From Cystobacter fuscus DSM 2262 (GTDB lineage: Bacteria; Myxococcota; Myxococcia; Myxococcales; Myxococcaceae): a stretch of 64,000 nucleotides of DNA. The translations under genes and the position numbers were made by a program. Below, in pieces: positions 11,375 through 21,500 of the stretch; position 1 is the first letter of the stretch; every line of letters starts with the position of its first letter. The notes under the pieces are model-generated. The model made no database searches. It was not told where the DNA came from and worked only from the letters and a program-made list of their open reading frames with translations. Where the stretch lies: NCBI RefSeq assembly GCF_000335475.2, contig NZ_ANAH02000066.1, forward strand, positions 434,001 to 498,000, read 5' to 3'.

Positions 11375-11791
11375 ATGACCAAGGCGGACATCATCGAGGG
11401 CGTCTACGAGAAGGTCGGCTTCTCCAAGAAGGAGTCGGCGGAGATCGTGGAACTCGTCTTCGACACCTTCAAGGAAACGCTCGAGCGGGGGGACAAGATC
11501 AAGATCTCGGGCTTCGGCAACTTCCAGGTGCGCCAGAAGAAGGCGCGCGTGGGCCGCAACCCGCAGACGGGCAAGGAGATCGAGATCTCGGCGCGCCGGG
11601 TGCTGACCTTCCGGCCGAGCGCGGTGCTCAAGGCGGCACTCAACGGCGAGCAGATTCCGGAGAACCACTCCGAGCTGGACGCCGCCGAGGAGGCCGCCGC
11701 CGACGCCGCCGAGGCCGCCGGGTTGGATCCGGAGGACATGGACGAGGAGTTCGAGGGGTTGGAGCCCGTGAAGGTCTCGCGGGCGGAATGA
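11375..11791 (+). CDS. ihfA: integration host factor alpha subunit with acidic tail
   Basis: A protein of 138 residues. Residues 1-95 form a standard HU/IHF fold ([41 protein letters not shown], the DNA-bending beta-arm with its proline). After it comes an unusual acidic Ala/Glu/Asp extension of about 40 residues ([17 protein letters not shown]...[11 protein letters not shown]), absent from enterobacterial IHF-alpha. The position just after pheT matches the classical pheST-ihfA arrangement. A TTGACA at 11304 could be the -35 of its own promoter, but no good -10 follows. Confidence 0.9.
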   Translation: MTKADIIEGVYEKVGFSKKESAEIVELVFDTFKETLERGDKIKISGFGNFQVRQKKARVGRNPQTGKEIEISARRVLTFRPSAVLKAALNGEQIPENHSELDAAEEAAADAAEAAGLDPEDMDEEFEGLEPVKVSRAE

Positions 11792-11914
11792 AGGCGAAAG
11801 CCGGGTGATTTTTTCGAGGGCTGCCCGATCTCTTTCTTGACCTGAGGATGGGGTAGGGGCATAAGGCAGCCCATCTCGCCGACGCCGAAAGGCACCGCGC
11901 GGGAGACAGCACAA

Positions 11915-11991
<77 letters not shown>

Positions 11992-12065
11992 TTGAAGGCC
12001 CTGGAGTCTGACCTCATCGTAGGCTCCAGGGTCTTCATCTTCCCCTTCGGGGGAGCAGTCGTTGT

Positions 12066-12142
<77 letters not shown>

Positions 12143-12149
12143 GAATGAA

Positions 12150-12187
12150 GGGCCCGGAAACGAAAGTTTCCGGGCCCTTTGTTTTTT
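12150..12187 (+). terminator. strong intrinsic terminator after the tRNA pair
   Basis: A perfect 12-bp stem (GGGCCCGGAAAC with GTTTCCGGGCCC) and a GAAA loop are followed by TTTGTTTTTT. It closes the translation-gene cluster. Confidence 0.92.
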
Positions 12188-12237
12188 CTCTTCCCCCGTT
12201 CCTCCGCGCTTCGTTCTCGGACCTTGGCAATGCCGCG

Positions 12238-12475
12238 TGAGTTCCATGGCGCCTGCGCGAGCCAGCCGGAGGCGGAGTTCGTGGCCGGGGTCTTCGCGAG
12301 CCTCGACACCGGCGCGCCGGCCCGGAAGCATCAGCAGGGCAGCCCGTTCTGGTTCGGCTCGTACCGCCTGGCTTCCCGGAGCGGGGTGGCCCACCAATCA
12401 GCGCGGTGCGGCGGACCTCGCCAATGACAGCTTTGTCGTCACCCTTGTGGGTCCCCAATGGCGCGCACGAGTGGA
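12238..12475 (+). pseudogene. decayed partial copy of the downstream NxxGxxAF lipoprotein gene
   Basis: Two blocks align with the intact gene at 12980-14443. Block one (about 12240-12330) corresponds to about 13792-13882 and shares runs such as GTCTTCGCGAGCCTCGACA. Block two (about 12354-12474) corresponds to about 14012-14130 and shares GGCGTGGCCCACCA-like and GACAGCTTTGTCGTCA runs. The intervening section, roughly 100 bases or more, is missing and the frame is not maintained. It is a remnant of a duplicated paralogue. Confidence 0.8.
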
Positions 12476-12615
12476 AGACGAGCTTGTGTAGTCATCGTTC
12501 ACATCAGTGACGACGGTATCAAGGGCGGACTCGAAGTCGAGCAAGTGCGGCTTTGCGCGCGACACTGCTCAACCCAACGACAAAGCCATATGAGAAAGAG
12601 CGGGGACGTATCTAA

Positions 12616-12687
12616 TCGACATGAAGTGTGAATCACTTCACAGCGGCTCCGAATGGGATGTGGCATGGGGGTACAGACTCAGGAGCC
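12616..12687 (+). repeat. 72-bp direct repeat, copy 1
   Basis: This stretch matches 12831-12902 with no gaps; by eye about 61 of 72 positions agree. It contains a CRP-like palindrome. Nothing coding is convincing here. The repeats suggest duplication of a promoter region along with the paralogous gene. Confidence 0.8.
12627..12642 (+). promoter_or_regulatory. CRP/FNR-like operator, copy 1
   Basis: TGTGAATCACTTCACA is a perfect 6-4-6 inverted repeat and fits the TGTGA-N6-TCACA consensus of CRP-family sites exactly. Confidence 0.5.
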
Positions 12688-12830
12688 AGCTCGCCTCGCA
12701 TGTACCGACCCGGCAACACCTCCTGAAAACCAGAGATGTCAGACGAGTCATCACGACGTGGACCTCCCATGGCCCACGGCCACGCTCGTGCCCCTGTTGG
12801 TTCTCTCCTCATGCCGATGAATTTGAGATT

Positions 12831-12902
12831 TCGACATGAGGTGTGAAGCGATTCACAGCGACTCCGAATGAGCTGTGGCATTGAGGAACAGACTCAGAAG
12901 CC
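12831..12902 (+). repeat. 72-bp direct repeat, copy 2
   Basis: This is the second copy of the repeat, ending 77 bases before the start of the intact lipoprotein gene, so it lies in that gene's promoter region. Changes inside the palindrome preserve both arms, which argues for function rather than chance. Confidence 0.8.
12842..12857 (+). promoter_or_regulatory. CRP/FNR-like operator, copy 2
   Basis: TGTGAAGCGATTCACA has the same TGTGAA/TTCACA arms as copy 1 but a different four-base centre. Its position 123 bases upstream of the lipoprotein start fits an activator site. Confidence 0.5.
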
Positions 12903-12979
12903 GGACCGCACGGCAAGGTGCCTGCGTATGAAGACCGGTGCCGAGTTGTGTCTTTCAATCCAAACCAGGAGTGTATTTC

Positions 12980-14443
12980 ATGTCGAAGAAGTTTCTTGTC
13001 TCCGTGGGATTCTTGGTGAGTGCCTGTCAGGAAGCACCGCTCGCGCACGAGCCCCAGGAGAACACCCGCCTCAGCCAGGCGTTGACGTCCCAGGGGACGA
13101 CCGTCCAGGGAACGTTCTATGATTTCGAGGTGATGGGCATGACTGGCAGTGGTCAGGTCCATGCGGCATCCCTTTATCCGGTCTTCACGGGTGTGCCCTC
13201 CATCAATGATCAGGGGCGTGTCGCGTTCGTGGCGGCGAAGATCAATGACGGGGACAGCATCTTCCTCGACAATGGCTCCACGCCCCTGAACACGACGGGT
13301 TCCGTGTACACCGATTTCGGGTACTACCCCCGGATCAACGCCGCGGGGCACGTGCTCTCGAGCGAGAGCAATCTCGGGGGGATGGGCGTTCGCCTCTGGA
13401 CCGGGCAGGATACCGCGACGACGATTACCTACAGCGATGGGTCGTCGGGCTTCTATGGCTTCGAACCGTTCGTCGCCCTGAACGACTCGGACCAGACGGC
13501 CTTCAGTGGGGAATACCTTCAGGACGCCGCCTCTATCGTGGCCACCCGGAATGCCGCCACCGCGAATGCTCCCATCTACCGGCGGAACACGCTCTCGCGG
13601 GCGGATGCCATTGCCATGGATAACACGGGCAATGTCGTCTACGTCCACGAGACGGATAATGGGCCAGCCCTGGTGCTCTCATCCAACAACTTGTCCTCCA
13701 CCACGGTCATCGCCGACACCGCTTGTTTCTGGAACATCGGCCACTACGCGGGCATCAGCCCCGATGGTCGCATCATCGTCTTCTACGGCGAGAGCAATGG
13801 CGCCTGCGCGATCCAGCCGGCGGCGGAGTCCGCGGTGGGTGTCTTCGCGAGCCTCGACATCGGCGGGTCGACCCGGAAGCTCGTGCGGCTGTCGGGCGTG
13901 AAGGTGGAAGACCTCACGTCGACCCAGGGCAACCAGGACGGGACGTGTGACGCCGGCGAGACCTGCCGGAGCGGCGAGCTGGGGTTCGACCCGCAGGGCA
14001 ATCCCTTCACCTTCGCTTCGTTCAACACGAACTCGCGGATTGGCGTGGCCCACCAGCAGCTCGGCGCTTCGGGCCTGGCCGAGGACAGCTTTGTCGTCAG
14101 CATCGTGGGCAAGCCCAATGCCGCGCACCACCAGGGGCGCTTCAGCGCCCAGCCGGGCATCTGGACCGTTCGCGCCGATGTGTCCCTCACCGGCTCGGCG
14201 TTCAAGCTGAACCTGGCCACCCCGATTCCGGTCATCCAGATCGGCGACTCCATCGGCAGCGAGGTGGTTGCCCAGCTCGGTCCCTCGCCGTCGCACGAGT
14301 ACATTGATCCGGATATCGCCAACGCCCGGGTGGCGTACTCCGGAACCCCCCGGCAGCAGGCCGGGGGAGACCACCGGGTCGCCTTCTACGCGAAGACGAC
14401 CACCGGCCAGGAGCTCGTCGTTCGTGGCGAGCACCTCGAGTAG
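12980..14443 (+). CDS. lipoprotein with NxxGxxAF-type repeats
   Basis: A protein of 487 residues. From ATG 12980 the N-terminus MSKKFLVSVGFLVSAC is a lipoprotein signal ending in Cys; the earlier in-frame start would mask it. The body carries spaced motifs INDQGRVAF, INAAGHVL, LNDSDQTAF, MDNTGNVVY and SPDGRIIVF, the pattern of the choice-of-anchor tandem NxxGxxAF family, probably a beta-propeller-like extracellular fold. A CDAGETC cysteine pair lies in the second half. No enzyme motif is seen. It has a decayed sister copy upstream and two CRP-like sites in its 5' region. The function is unknown. Confidence 0.75.
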   Translation: MSKKFLVSVGFLVSACQEAPLAHEPQENTRLSQALTSQGTTVQGTFYDFEVMGMTGSGQVHAASLYPVFTGVPSINDQGRVAFVAAKINDGDSIFLDNGSTPLNTTGSVYTDFGYYPRINAAGHVLSSESNLGGMGVRLWTGQDTATTITYSDGSSGFYGFEPFVALNDSDQTAFSGEYLQDAASIVATRNAATANAPIYRRNTLSRADAIAMDNTGNVVYVHETDNGPALVLSSNNLSSTTVIADTACFWNIGHYAGISPDGRIIVFYGESNGACAIQPAAESAVGVFASLDIGGSTRKLVRLSGVKVEDLTSTQGNQDGTCDAGETCRSGELGFDPQGNPFTFASFNTNSRIGVAHQQLGASGLAEDSFVVSIVGKPNAAHHQGRFSAQPGIWTVRADVSLTGSAFKLNLATPIPVIQIGDSIGSEVVAQLGPSPSHEYIDPDIANARVAYSGTPRQQAGGDHRVAFYAKTTTGQELVVRGEHLE

Positions 14444-14513
14444 GCCCGCCCTCCTCGTCAGGTGAAGGGCTCGGAATCCAGAGGGAAACCTCGACGATTC
14501 CGGGCCCTTCGTC

Positions 14514-17500
14514 TCACGTCCTGCGATTCGAATTCCTTGACACCTTGGCCGACACCTTCGCCAGGATCGCCGCCAGGTCCTTGGGCGTGTAGGGCTTCAG
14601 CAGCACCACGGCGTTCGACAGGCCCGATTCCGCCAACCCCGCATCGTCGCCGCTGGCGAAGATCACCTTCAGGTGGGGCCAGCGGGCGACGGCCTCGCGC
14701 GCCAGCTCCGCGCCCGAGCGCCCCGGCAGCCCCACGTCGGTCAGGAGTACGTCCGCCTGGCTGGTGGACAGCGCGGTGAGCGCGCTCTCGGCGTCCTGGG
14801 CCTCCACCACCATGTGGCCCTGGTCCACCAGGTGCTCGGCCGTGTTCGAACGGATGAGCTCGTCGTCCTCGACCAGCACGACCGTGAGGCGACGTGGCAC
14901 GTCCTCCGCCACCGGGCTCGGAGCGGATGCCTCTTCCCGCTGCTGCTTGACCAGCCGATGCTGCGCCTCGTTGCCCAGCACGTGCCGCACCTTCCGGGCC
15001 AGGGCCTCGCGCGTGTAGGGCTTGGAGAGCAGCTCCACCCCCGGATCCAGCCGTCCGTGGTGGACGATGGCGTTCTCGGTGTAGCCCGAGGTGAACAGCA
15101 CCCCGAGGTGCGGGAGGCGCTTCTTGGCCTTGCGGGCGAGCTCCGGGCTCCGCAGCGGGCCGGGCATCACCACGTCCGTGAACAGGAGATCGATCGGGAT
15201 TCCGCTCTCGATGACGTTCAGGGCACTGGCCGCATCGCGGGCCTTGAGCACCCGGTAGCCGAGCTCGGAGAGCAGGCCGACCGCGGTCTCCCGCACGTCG
15301 TCGTCGTCCTCGACCACCAGGATGGTCTCGGTCCCGCCGCGCACCGGCGCCTTGCTGATGTCGGTGAGGACGTCCTCGCTCTGGGCGACGCGCGGCAGGT
15401 ACAGCTTGATGGTCGTGCCCTCGCCGACCTCGCTGTAGAGCTTGATATGGCCGCCGGACTGCTTGACCAGTCCGTGCACCATCGAGAGCCCCAGCCCGGT
15501 CCCTTTCCCTTCCGGCTTGGTGCTGAAGAAGGGCTCGAACACGCGCTCCAGGAGGTCCGGTGGGATCCCGGCGCCGGTGTCGGTGACGGCGATCATCACG
15601 TATTGCCCGGGCTTCACCTCCTCGTGCTGGAGCGCGTACTCGTCGTCCAGCAGGGCGTTGCCCGCCTCGATCGTCAGTCGGCCGCCGTCGTGCATGGCGT
15701 CCCGGGCGTTGATCGCCAGGTTGAGGATGGCGTTCTCGATCTGGTTCGGGTCGACCAGGGTGTTCCACAGCCCGCCCGACACCACGGTCTCGATCTCGAT
15801 GTCCTCGCCCAGCGCCCGCCGCAGCAGATCGTCCATGTTCTTCAGCAGGCGGCCCAGGTTCACCACCTTGGGCTCCAGCGGCTGACGACGGCCGAAGGCC
15901 AGGAGCTGCGAGGCCAGCTTCGAGCCTCGCGCCACCCCGGCCAGGGCGTTCTGCACGCGGGTCTCGGCCCGGGCGTTGCCGGCGATGTCCTTGACCAGCA
16001 GCTGCAGGTTTCCGCTGATCACCTGCAGGAGGTTGTTGAAGTCGTGGGCGACGCCCCCCGTGAGCTTGCCGAGGGCCTCGATCTTCTGGGCCTGGCGGAG
16101 CGCCGCCTCCATCTTCTGCCGTTCGGCCGTCTCCCGCCGCAGGCGCTCGAGCGCGTCCGCCAGCTCGTCCGTGCGCGCCGCGACCCGCTGCTCGAGCGTC
16201 TCGTTCAGGTTCTGCAGTTGCTCTTCGGCTCGCTTCTGGTGCGTGGCGTCGTAGCCATCGACGAAGATGCCGGACACCTTGCCGTCCGGCTCCATGATCG
16301 GCTGATAGACGAGGTGGACGAAACGCTCCTCCATCGCACCGCCGCGCGCGCGCTGGATCATCACCGGCATGTTGCGGCCCACGAAGGCCTCGCCCTTGGT
16401 GTAGACCCCGTCCAGCAGCTCGAAGAAGCCCTGGCCCTCGATCTCCGGCAGGGCCTCGCGCACCGGAAGGCCGATCAGGTCTCGGTGGCCGACCAGCTGC
16501 AGGTAGGCGTCGTTGACCAGCTCGAACACGTGGTCCGGGCCGGACAGGATGCACATGAAGCTGGGAGCCTGCTGGAACAGCGTGCGGAAGCGGTCACGCT
16601 CCTGGGTGCGCAGCTCGACCTCGGAGGTCAGCCGCTCATTGGCCTGGCGCAGGACGTCGGCCGCCTTCTGGCGCATCTCCACGGCCTCCGCCAGCGCCGC
16701 GGCCCTCTGGTGCGCGGCTTCGTGCGCCTCGGCGCTGGCCAGGCTGGACGACACCTGCCCCGCCAGGAGCTTCAGGAACGGCACGTAGCTCTCGTCCACC
16801 GGGCGGTAGGGGTTCAGTCCGACGATCATCGCTCCTCGCGGACGCTCCCCGCCCTGGCCGATCAGCGCAACCACCGCGGCGGTGGTCGGTGGCCTGTCCC
16901 AGGCGCCCGTCGGCAGGGCCTCACGGTCGCGGAGGTCCACCGTCACGTTGGCCTCGCCGGCCCAGATGGCGCTCAGGTCCCAGATGTCGCCGCTCGCGGC
17001 CAGGGTCGCGGGCGCGCGGCCGTGGCCGGGCGCAATCCCGGTCGCGCAGGCCAGATGCCCCTGGCCCTCCTCGTCGAACAGGTAGGTCAGGCTGAAGGGC
17101 AGATCGTGCAGATTGCCGCCGAGCCCCTCCCGGACGGCGTTGATCACCTCGGCCCGGCTCGAGGCGGGAGCGAGCCGGGAGGCCAGCTCGCGGAGCGACG
17201 CCAGGCGCCGCTCGCTGATCACCCGGTCCGTCTCTTCCGAGACGGCGCAGAACACCCCTTCCACCTTGCCGCTGTCGCCGATCAACGGGCTATAGGAGAA
17301 GGTGTGGTAGGTCTCCTCGGGATAGCCGTTGCGGCGCAGGAGCAGCAGCAGAGCCCGGTCCCAGGTCGCCTCTCCCCGCTCGTAGACGGTCTGCAGGCGA
17401 TCCTTGATGTCGTCCCAGACCTCGGCCCACAGGATTCGGGTCGGCACCCCGAGCGACTTCGGGTGCTTGACCCCCAGTGTGGGCCGGTAGGCGTCGTTGT

Positions 17501-17729
17501 AGAAGAAGTTGATGTCGGGGCCCCAGCCCAGCCACATCTCGAACCGCGAGGTGAGCAGCAGCCGAAGGGCCACCTTCAGCGCGTTCGGCCAGTTCTCCGG
17601 CGCGCCCAGGGAAGAGGAGGCCCAGTCGTGGGCCCGCATCAGCCTGGCCATCTCGCCGTCGCCGACGAAGATGTCACCGTGGGGTTCCTGCTGCTGCTCC
17701 TTCGACGTCAAGGGATGCGATCTCAACAT
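14514..17729 (-). CDS. hybrid sensor histidine kinase with two receiver domains
   Basis: A protein of 1071 residues with no membrane segment, so cytosolic. In order: PAS-like (about 30-165, FFYNDAYRPTLG), GAF-like (about 180-335), a coiled coil, a second PAS with PAC (about 375-500, FVDGYDATHQKRAEEQ), HisKA with the phospho-His motif GGVAHDFNNLLQ, HATPase_c (NLAINARDAMHDGG, DTGAGIPPD, GKGTGLGLSMVHG), then two REC domains (VVEDDDDVRE...LLFTDVVMPG and VLVEDDELIR...LLTDVGLPG). The DFNN-type kinase with C-terminal receivers is common in proteobacteria. No cognate regulator gene is adjacent. No strong ribosome site precedes ATG 17729, so the start is less certain. Confidence 0.9.
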   Translation of the reverse strand: MLRSHPLTSKEQQQEPHGDIFVGDGEMARLMRAHDWASSSLGAPENWPNALKVALRLLLTSRFEMWLGWGPDINFFYNDAYRPTLGVKHPKSLGVPTRILWAEVWDDIKDRLQTVYERGEATWDRALLLLLRRNGYPEETYHTFSYSPLIGDSGKVEGVFCAVSEETDRVISERRLASLRELASRLAPASSRAEVINAVREGLGGNLHDLPFSLTYLFDEEGQGHLACATGIAPGHGRAPATLAASGDIWDLSAIWAGEANVTVDLRDREALPTGAWDRPPTTAAVVALIGQGGERPRGAMIVGLNPYRPVDESYVPFLKLLAGQVSSSLASAEAHEAAHQRAAALAEAVEMRQKAADVLRQANERLTSEVELRTQERDRFRTLFQQAPSFMCILSGPDHVFELVNDAYLQLVGHRDLIGLPVREALPEIEGQGFFELLDGVYTKGEAFVGRNMPVMIQRARGGAMEERFVHLVYQPIMEPDGKVSGIFVDGYDATHQKRAEEQLQNLNETLEQRVAARTDELADALERLRRETAERQKMEAALRQAQKIEALGKLTGGVAHDFNNLLQVISGNLQLLVKDIAGNARAETRVQNALAGVARGSKLASQLLAFGRRQPLEPKVVNLGRLLKNMDDLLRRALGEDIEIETVVSGGLWNTLVDPNQIENAILNLAINARDAMHDGGRLTIEAGNALLDDEYALQHEEVKPGQYVMIAVTDTGAGIPPDLLERVFEPFFSTKPEGKGTGLGLSMVHGLVKQSGGHIKLYSEVGEGTTIKLYLPRVAQSEDVLTDISKAPVRGGTETILVVEDDDDVRETAVGLLSELGYRVLKARDAASALNVIESGIPIDLLFTDVVMPGPLRSPELARKAKKRLPHLGVLFTSGYTENAIVHHGRLDPGVELLSKPYTREALARKVRHVLGNEAQHRLVKQQREEASAPSPVAEDVPRRLTVVLVEDDELIRSNTAEHLVDQGHMVVEAQDAESALTALSTSQADVLLTDVGLPGRSGAELAREAVARWPHLKVIFASGDDAGLAESGLSNAVVLLKPYTPKDLAAILAKVSAKVSRNSNRRT

Positions 17730-17908
17730 GGAAGGAGACCACTAGCCGCGGAAACGGGTTCCCACCACCCCGAAATGCAGGTTGAACAAGGGCATTCCGC
17801 CGCTTGGTCGGCTGCTGAAAAAGAGACGGGCCTCCTGCCGCTCCCCCCAACATTCGCGGTTCGCTCCCAATGCCCTACCCATCTACCGGAGCGTGATACA
17901 AACTCGCC

Positions 17909-18538
17909 ATGCTCGACTTGACGACCTCGATGTTGTTCCTGGCCGCGACGCTCGCGCTCAACGTGACGCCCGGCCCCGACATGCTCTACGTGGTGGCCCG
18001 TAGCGTGAGCGAGGGCCGCAAGGCGGGCATCGTCTCGGCGCTGGGCATCGCGGTTGGATGCCTCGTGCACACCTTCGCCATCGCCGCGGGGCTCTCGGGA
18101 CTGCTCATGGCCGTGCCGCTCGCGTTCGAGGTGGTGAAGCTCACGGGCGCCGCCTATCTGCTCTACATCGGCGTGCGCGCGCTCCTCAGCCGCGACACCG
18201 GGCTGGCCGCGCCCACCGTCGAGAACGCCCGCCTGTGGGCCATCTTCCGCCAGGGCGTCGTCACCAACGTGCTCAACCCCAAGGTGGCCCTGTTCTTCCT
18301 CGCCTTCCTCCCTCAATTCGTGGACCCGAAGCGCGGCCCCGTGGCGGCGCAACTCGTCCTGCTCGGGTTCCTCTTCAATGCCTCGGGCACGCTGGTGAAC
18401 ACGGTGGTGGCGCTCGTGTCGAGCGGGGCCGGGCGATGGACGAAGCACCGCGTGGGCTCGTCCACCCTCTTCAAGCGCGCCACGGGGCTGGTGTTCGTGG
18501 GGCTCGGGCTGCGGCTCGCCCTGCTCGAGCGGAAGTAG
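17909..18538 (+). CDS. LysE/RhtB family exporter
   Basis: A protein of 209 residues with about six hydrophobic segments. It has the LysE-family N-terminal motif NVTPGPDMLYVVARSVSEGRKAG, the internal KLTGAAYLLYIGVRALL and NVLNPKVALFFLAFLPQF. The family exports amino acids or homoserine-lactone-like compounds across the inner membrane. It is divergent from the hybrid kinase and converges with the amidohydrolase. The substrate cannot be deduced. Confidence 0.9.
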   Translation: MLDLTTSMLFLAATLALNVTPGPDMLYVVARSVSEGRKAGIVSALGIAVGCLVHTFAIAAGLSGLLMAVPLAFEVVKLTGAAYLLYIGVRALLSRDTGLAAPTVENARLWAIFRQGVVTNVLNPKVALFFLAFLPQFVDPKRGPVAAQLVLLGFLFNASGTLVNTVVALVSSGAGRWTKHRVGSSTLFKRATGLVFVGLGLRLALLERK

Positions 18539-18569
18539 CCCCCCTCGCGCTTCCGTCAGGCGATGACGC

Positions 18570-21500
18570 TCAGTGGCCAGCCATGCTCGGCGGATGGCAC
18601 CACTCCGGATCCTTCCTGCAGGCCTTGGCGAACGCATCGAGCGCCTTCGCTCGCTGCGTCAATGCCCTGGTCGTGGTGAATCGCGCCCTGATCTCCTCTG
18701 GCGTGGTCGCCAGACCGTTCTTGACCACGTACACGATGTTCCCAACGTTCGCCACGTTCTCGAGAGGATTGCCGCGGATGGCGATCAAATCGGCGAGCTT
18801 GCCGGGCTCGATGCTTCCCAACTCGTGGCCAACGCGTGCGTTGAGTGCACCGTTGATGGTCACGGTCTTCAGCACCTCGAAAGCGCCCAGCGTCGTGGCT
18901 TCCTCCCGCAGGATCGTGTGCAGTCCGCTGCCAGCGGGCGCCAACGGGAAATCAGTACCCATCGTGACCAGACCTCCGCCGCGGACAACCGGATCGTTCT
19001 GCGAGGAGCCCGTGGTGGCAACCATATTGAACAGTCCATGGGTGCGAAGCTCGCGGACGTCCTGGTAACGAGTGGAGATCGACCAGGAATAGCCCAGCCG
19101 CTCAGTCGCGGACAGGTGCGACGTGCCCAGCAGTCCGGTCTGGATTCCCGGAGAGAGGAAGTGCGAAAAGCTCGGCAGGCCGAGTTCGTGGGCCGTACGT
19201 GCGACGATCTCCATCACTGGAATGGGAGCCCGCACGTACGCCTTGAGCAGATCGACGTCGAAGGGCTTCATCCTGCCCATTTCGAGCTCGGCGACCTGCT
19301 CGTTGCGCACGGCTCTGGCGGACGGGTAGAAGACTCGCGAGCCATCGTAGAGCGGCGGTGCGATGAACGCGCGAGGGCCCACCAGGACTCCAGCATCCAG
19401 CGCCTCGCGGACCTCGACGCTCTGATACAGATCTCCGCCCATGGAAAGCGTCGACGTCACCCCCCAGGCGAGCATCTCGGCCCAGGCGAGTCCGTAGGCC
19501 TGATTGTTGAAGACGTCGAGAGGATGGACGTGTGAATCCCAGAGGCCCGGCATGACGGTCAAGCCGGACGCATCGATGTACTTGTTCGCGGTGTCCGCGG
19601 CTCTCGTTCCGTGCGGCTCGATCGCGACGATGCGATTCTTGTCGATGATGATGTCCTTGTTGTACTGGAGGGTTGCGGTCACGCCGTCCCAGAGACTGCC
19701 CGCGTGGATGATGGTGATGCCGGCGGGCGTGGCCTGCCTGTACCGCATGTCGAGAGCGATATCGTGCGTGGCCCTGCTCGAGAGGTTGATCGTGCGCAGG
19801 TGACCGCTCGCCATGAAGAGGAGCGTATTGGAATCCGGTCCCCAGGAAGGCATGTCCGCTGCGTATGGGGTCAACTGCGCGGCGGGACCGTTCGGCGAGC
19901 CATCGGGATTGACCGGCATGACATACAGCAACGAATCCATGATGAACGCCATCTTGCGTCCATCGGGCGACCACACGGGGCCTGCTTCATTTCGCTCGGA
20001 AATGCTCGCGGGCGTTGGCCCGACCGCATGAAACACCGCTGTCTTGTTGTTGATGTCGATGATCCTGAGCTTGTTGTACCCCTCCCTGAATCGGTTGTTC
20101 ACCCGCTCGGCGTCACAGACAGCGAGTAGCCGCTCATCGGGTGACCACGAAGGGCGGCTGACACCCGTTCCGAGCGAAGGATTCACGATGACGGTGCTCG
20201 TGCGTGCCGCGAGATCATGGATCTCCACCCGGCCACCTCCGGTCCAATAGGCGAGCTGCCGGCCGCTGGGCGAAAGCGAGGGATACGCCATCGAGATGCC
20301 GGTGAGGATGGCAAGCCGGCTGCGCTTGCGAGAGGACAGCTCCACTTTGTCGACGGCGAGAACGCCGCCACTTTCCCTGTCCGTGGAGAAGTAGACGAAG
20401 CTGCCGTCGGGCGACCATCCAGGACTGGCTTTGTAGTCCCTCGTGTCGGTCAGCCGGACCGGCTGGCCGTCGCCGTTGATGCTCAGCACCCAGATGTCGT
20501 TGAGCGCGACGAAGGCGACCTTCTCCCCGTTCGGAGACAGGATCGGAGCTGAAATGCCCTTCACGGTACGCCAGTCAAGATCGTCGAGGCGATGCTGCGC
20601 CTTCGGTGTGAAAACAGGCCGGCGCAGCGCGACATGGGCGCTGAAGGGAACATCGCTGACACTCTCACCCGTGGTTGTACGGATCCTGATCTTGCCGTCG
20701 CCGGTGTACAAGAAGCGGCCGTCCGGCAGAAAGCGCGCGGGGAACGGAAACAGATCCTCGCTGGCGGCATTCACGGGCATTCCGTTCACGCTCCAATAGC
20801 CGCCACCCTGCGAGATCACGTCGCCTCCATCGGGTGTCCACGCGGGCGCGCTGCCGGCCCCGCGAGAGGTGCGTGCACCCGTGACGAGGTCCACCAGGAC
20901 GACGCCGCCATTCTCGACGAGCAGCAGCTTCGTGCCATCGGGGCTCAGCGCGGGATGGCTTTCGGCTCCCGCTCCCGTGGTCAGCTGCTGATACTGGCCG
21001 TCGGCAATGCCGATGCTCCAGATCTTGTATTGCATGTCGCCGCCGCGGTCAGAAGAAAAGACGAGGCGCGAGCCGTCGGCGCTCCAACTCGGCTCGCGAT
21101 CATCGAACGGACCGCTCGTGACGCGAGTGGCATTTGATCCATCGGGAGCGATCGTCCAGATGTGATAATTGCCTTCGGTGTCGTAGTTCTGGAACGCGAT
21201 GCGCGAGCCGTCAGGTGACCATACCGGGTGCGTGACTTCCATGCTCCAGGTGGAAATTCGTCTTGCCTCGCCTCCCGAGAATGGCACCACGTAGAGTGCT
21301 CCCTGCAGCGCCAGCGCGATCCGCGTCGCGTCTGGAGACGGCGCTGCCGCCATGTTGGTACCTTCCGTGAGGGTGAGCGTGAACTCTCTCACGGGATCGA
21401 GCAGACCATTGATCCTGCCCGCCGCTGGCGAGCCCGTCAACGATGGAGCGGCCAGCGTCGCTCCCGTGCCGCCCTGGTCCAGGCCCTTGGCGCCCGTAAG

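Noticed and set aside
14673-17921. 1082-residue plus-strand frame opposite the hybrid kinase
   Set aside because: A shadow frame. The minus-strand reading contains HisKA, HATPase and two REC domains in order.
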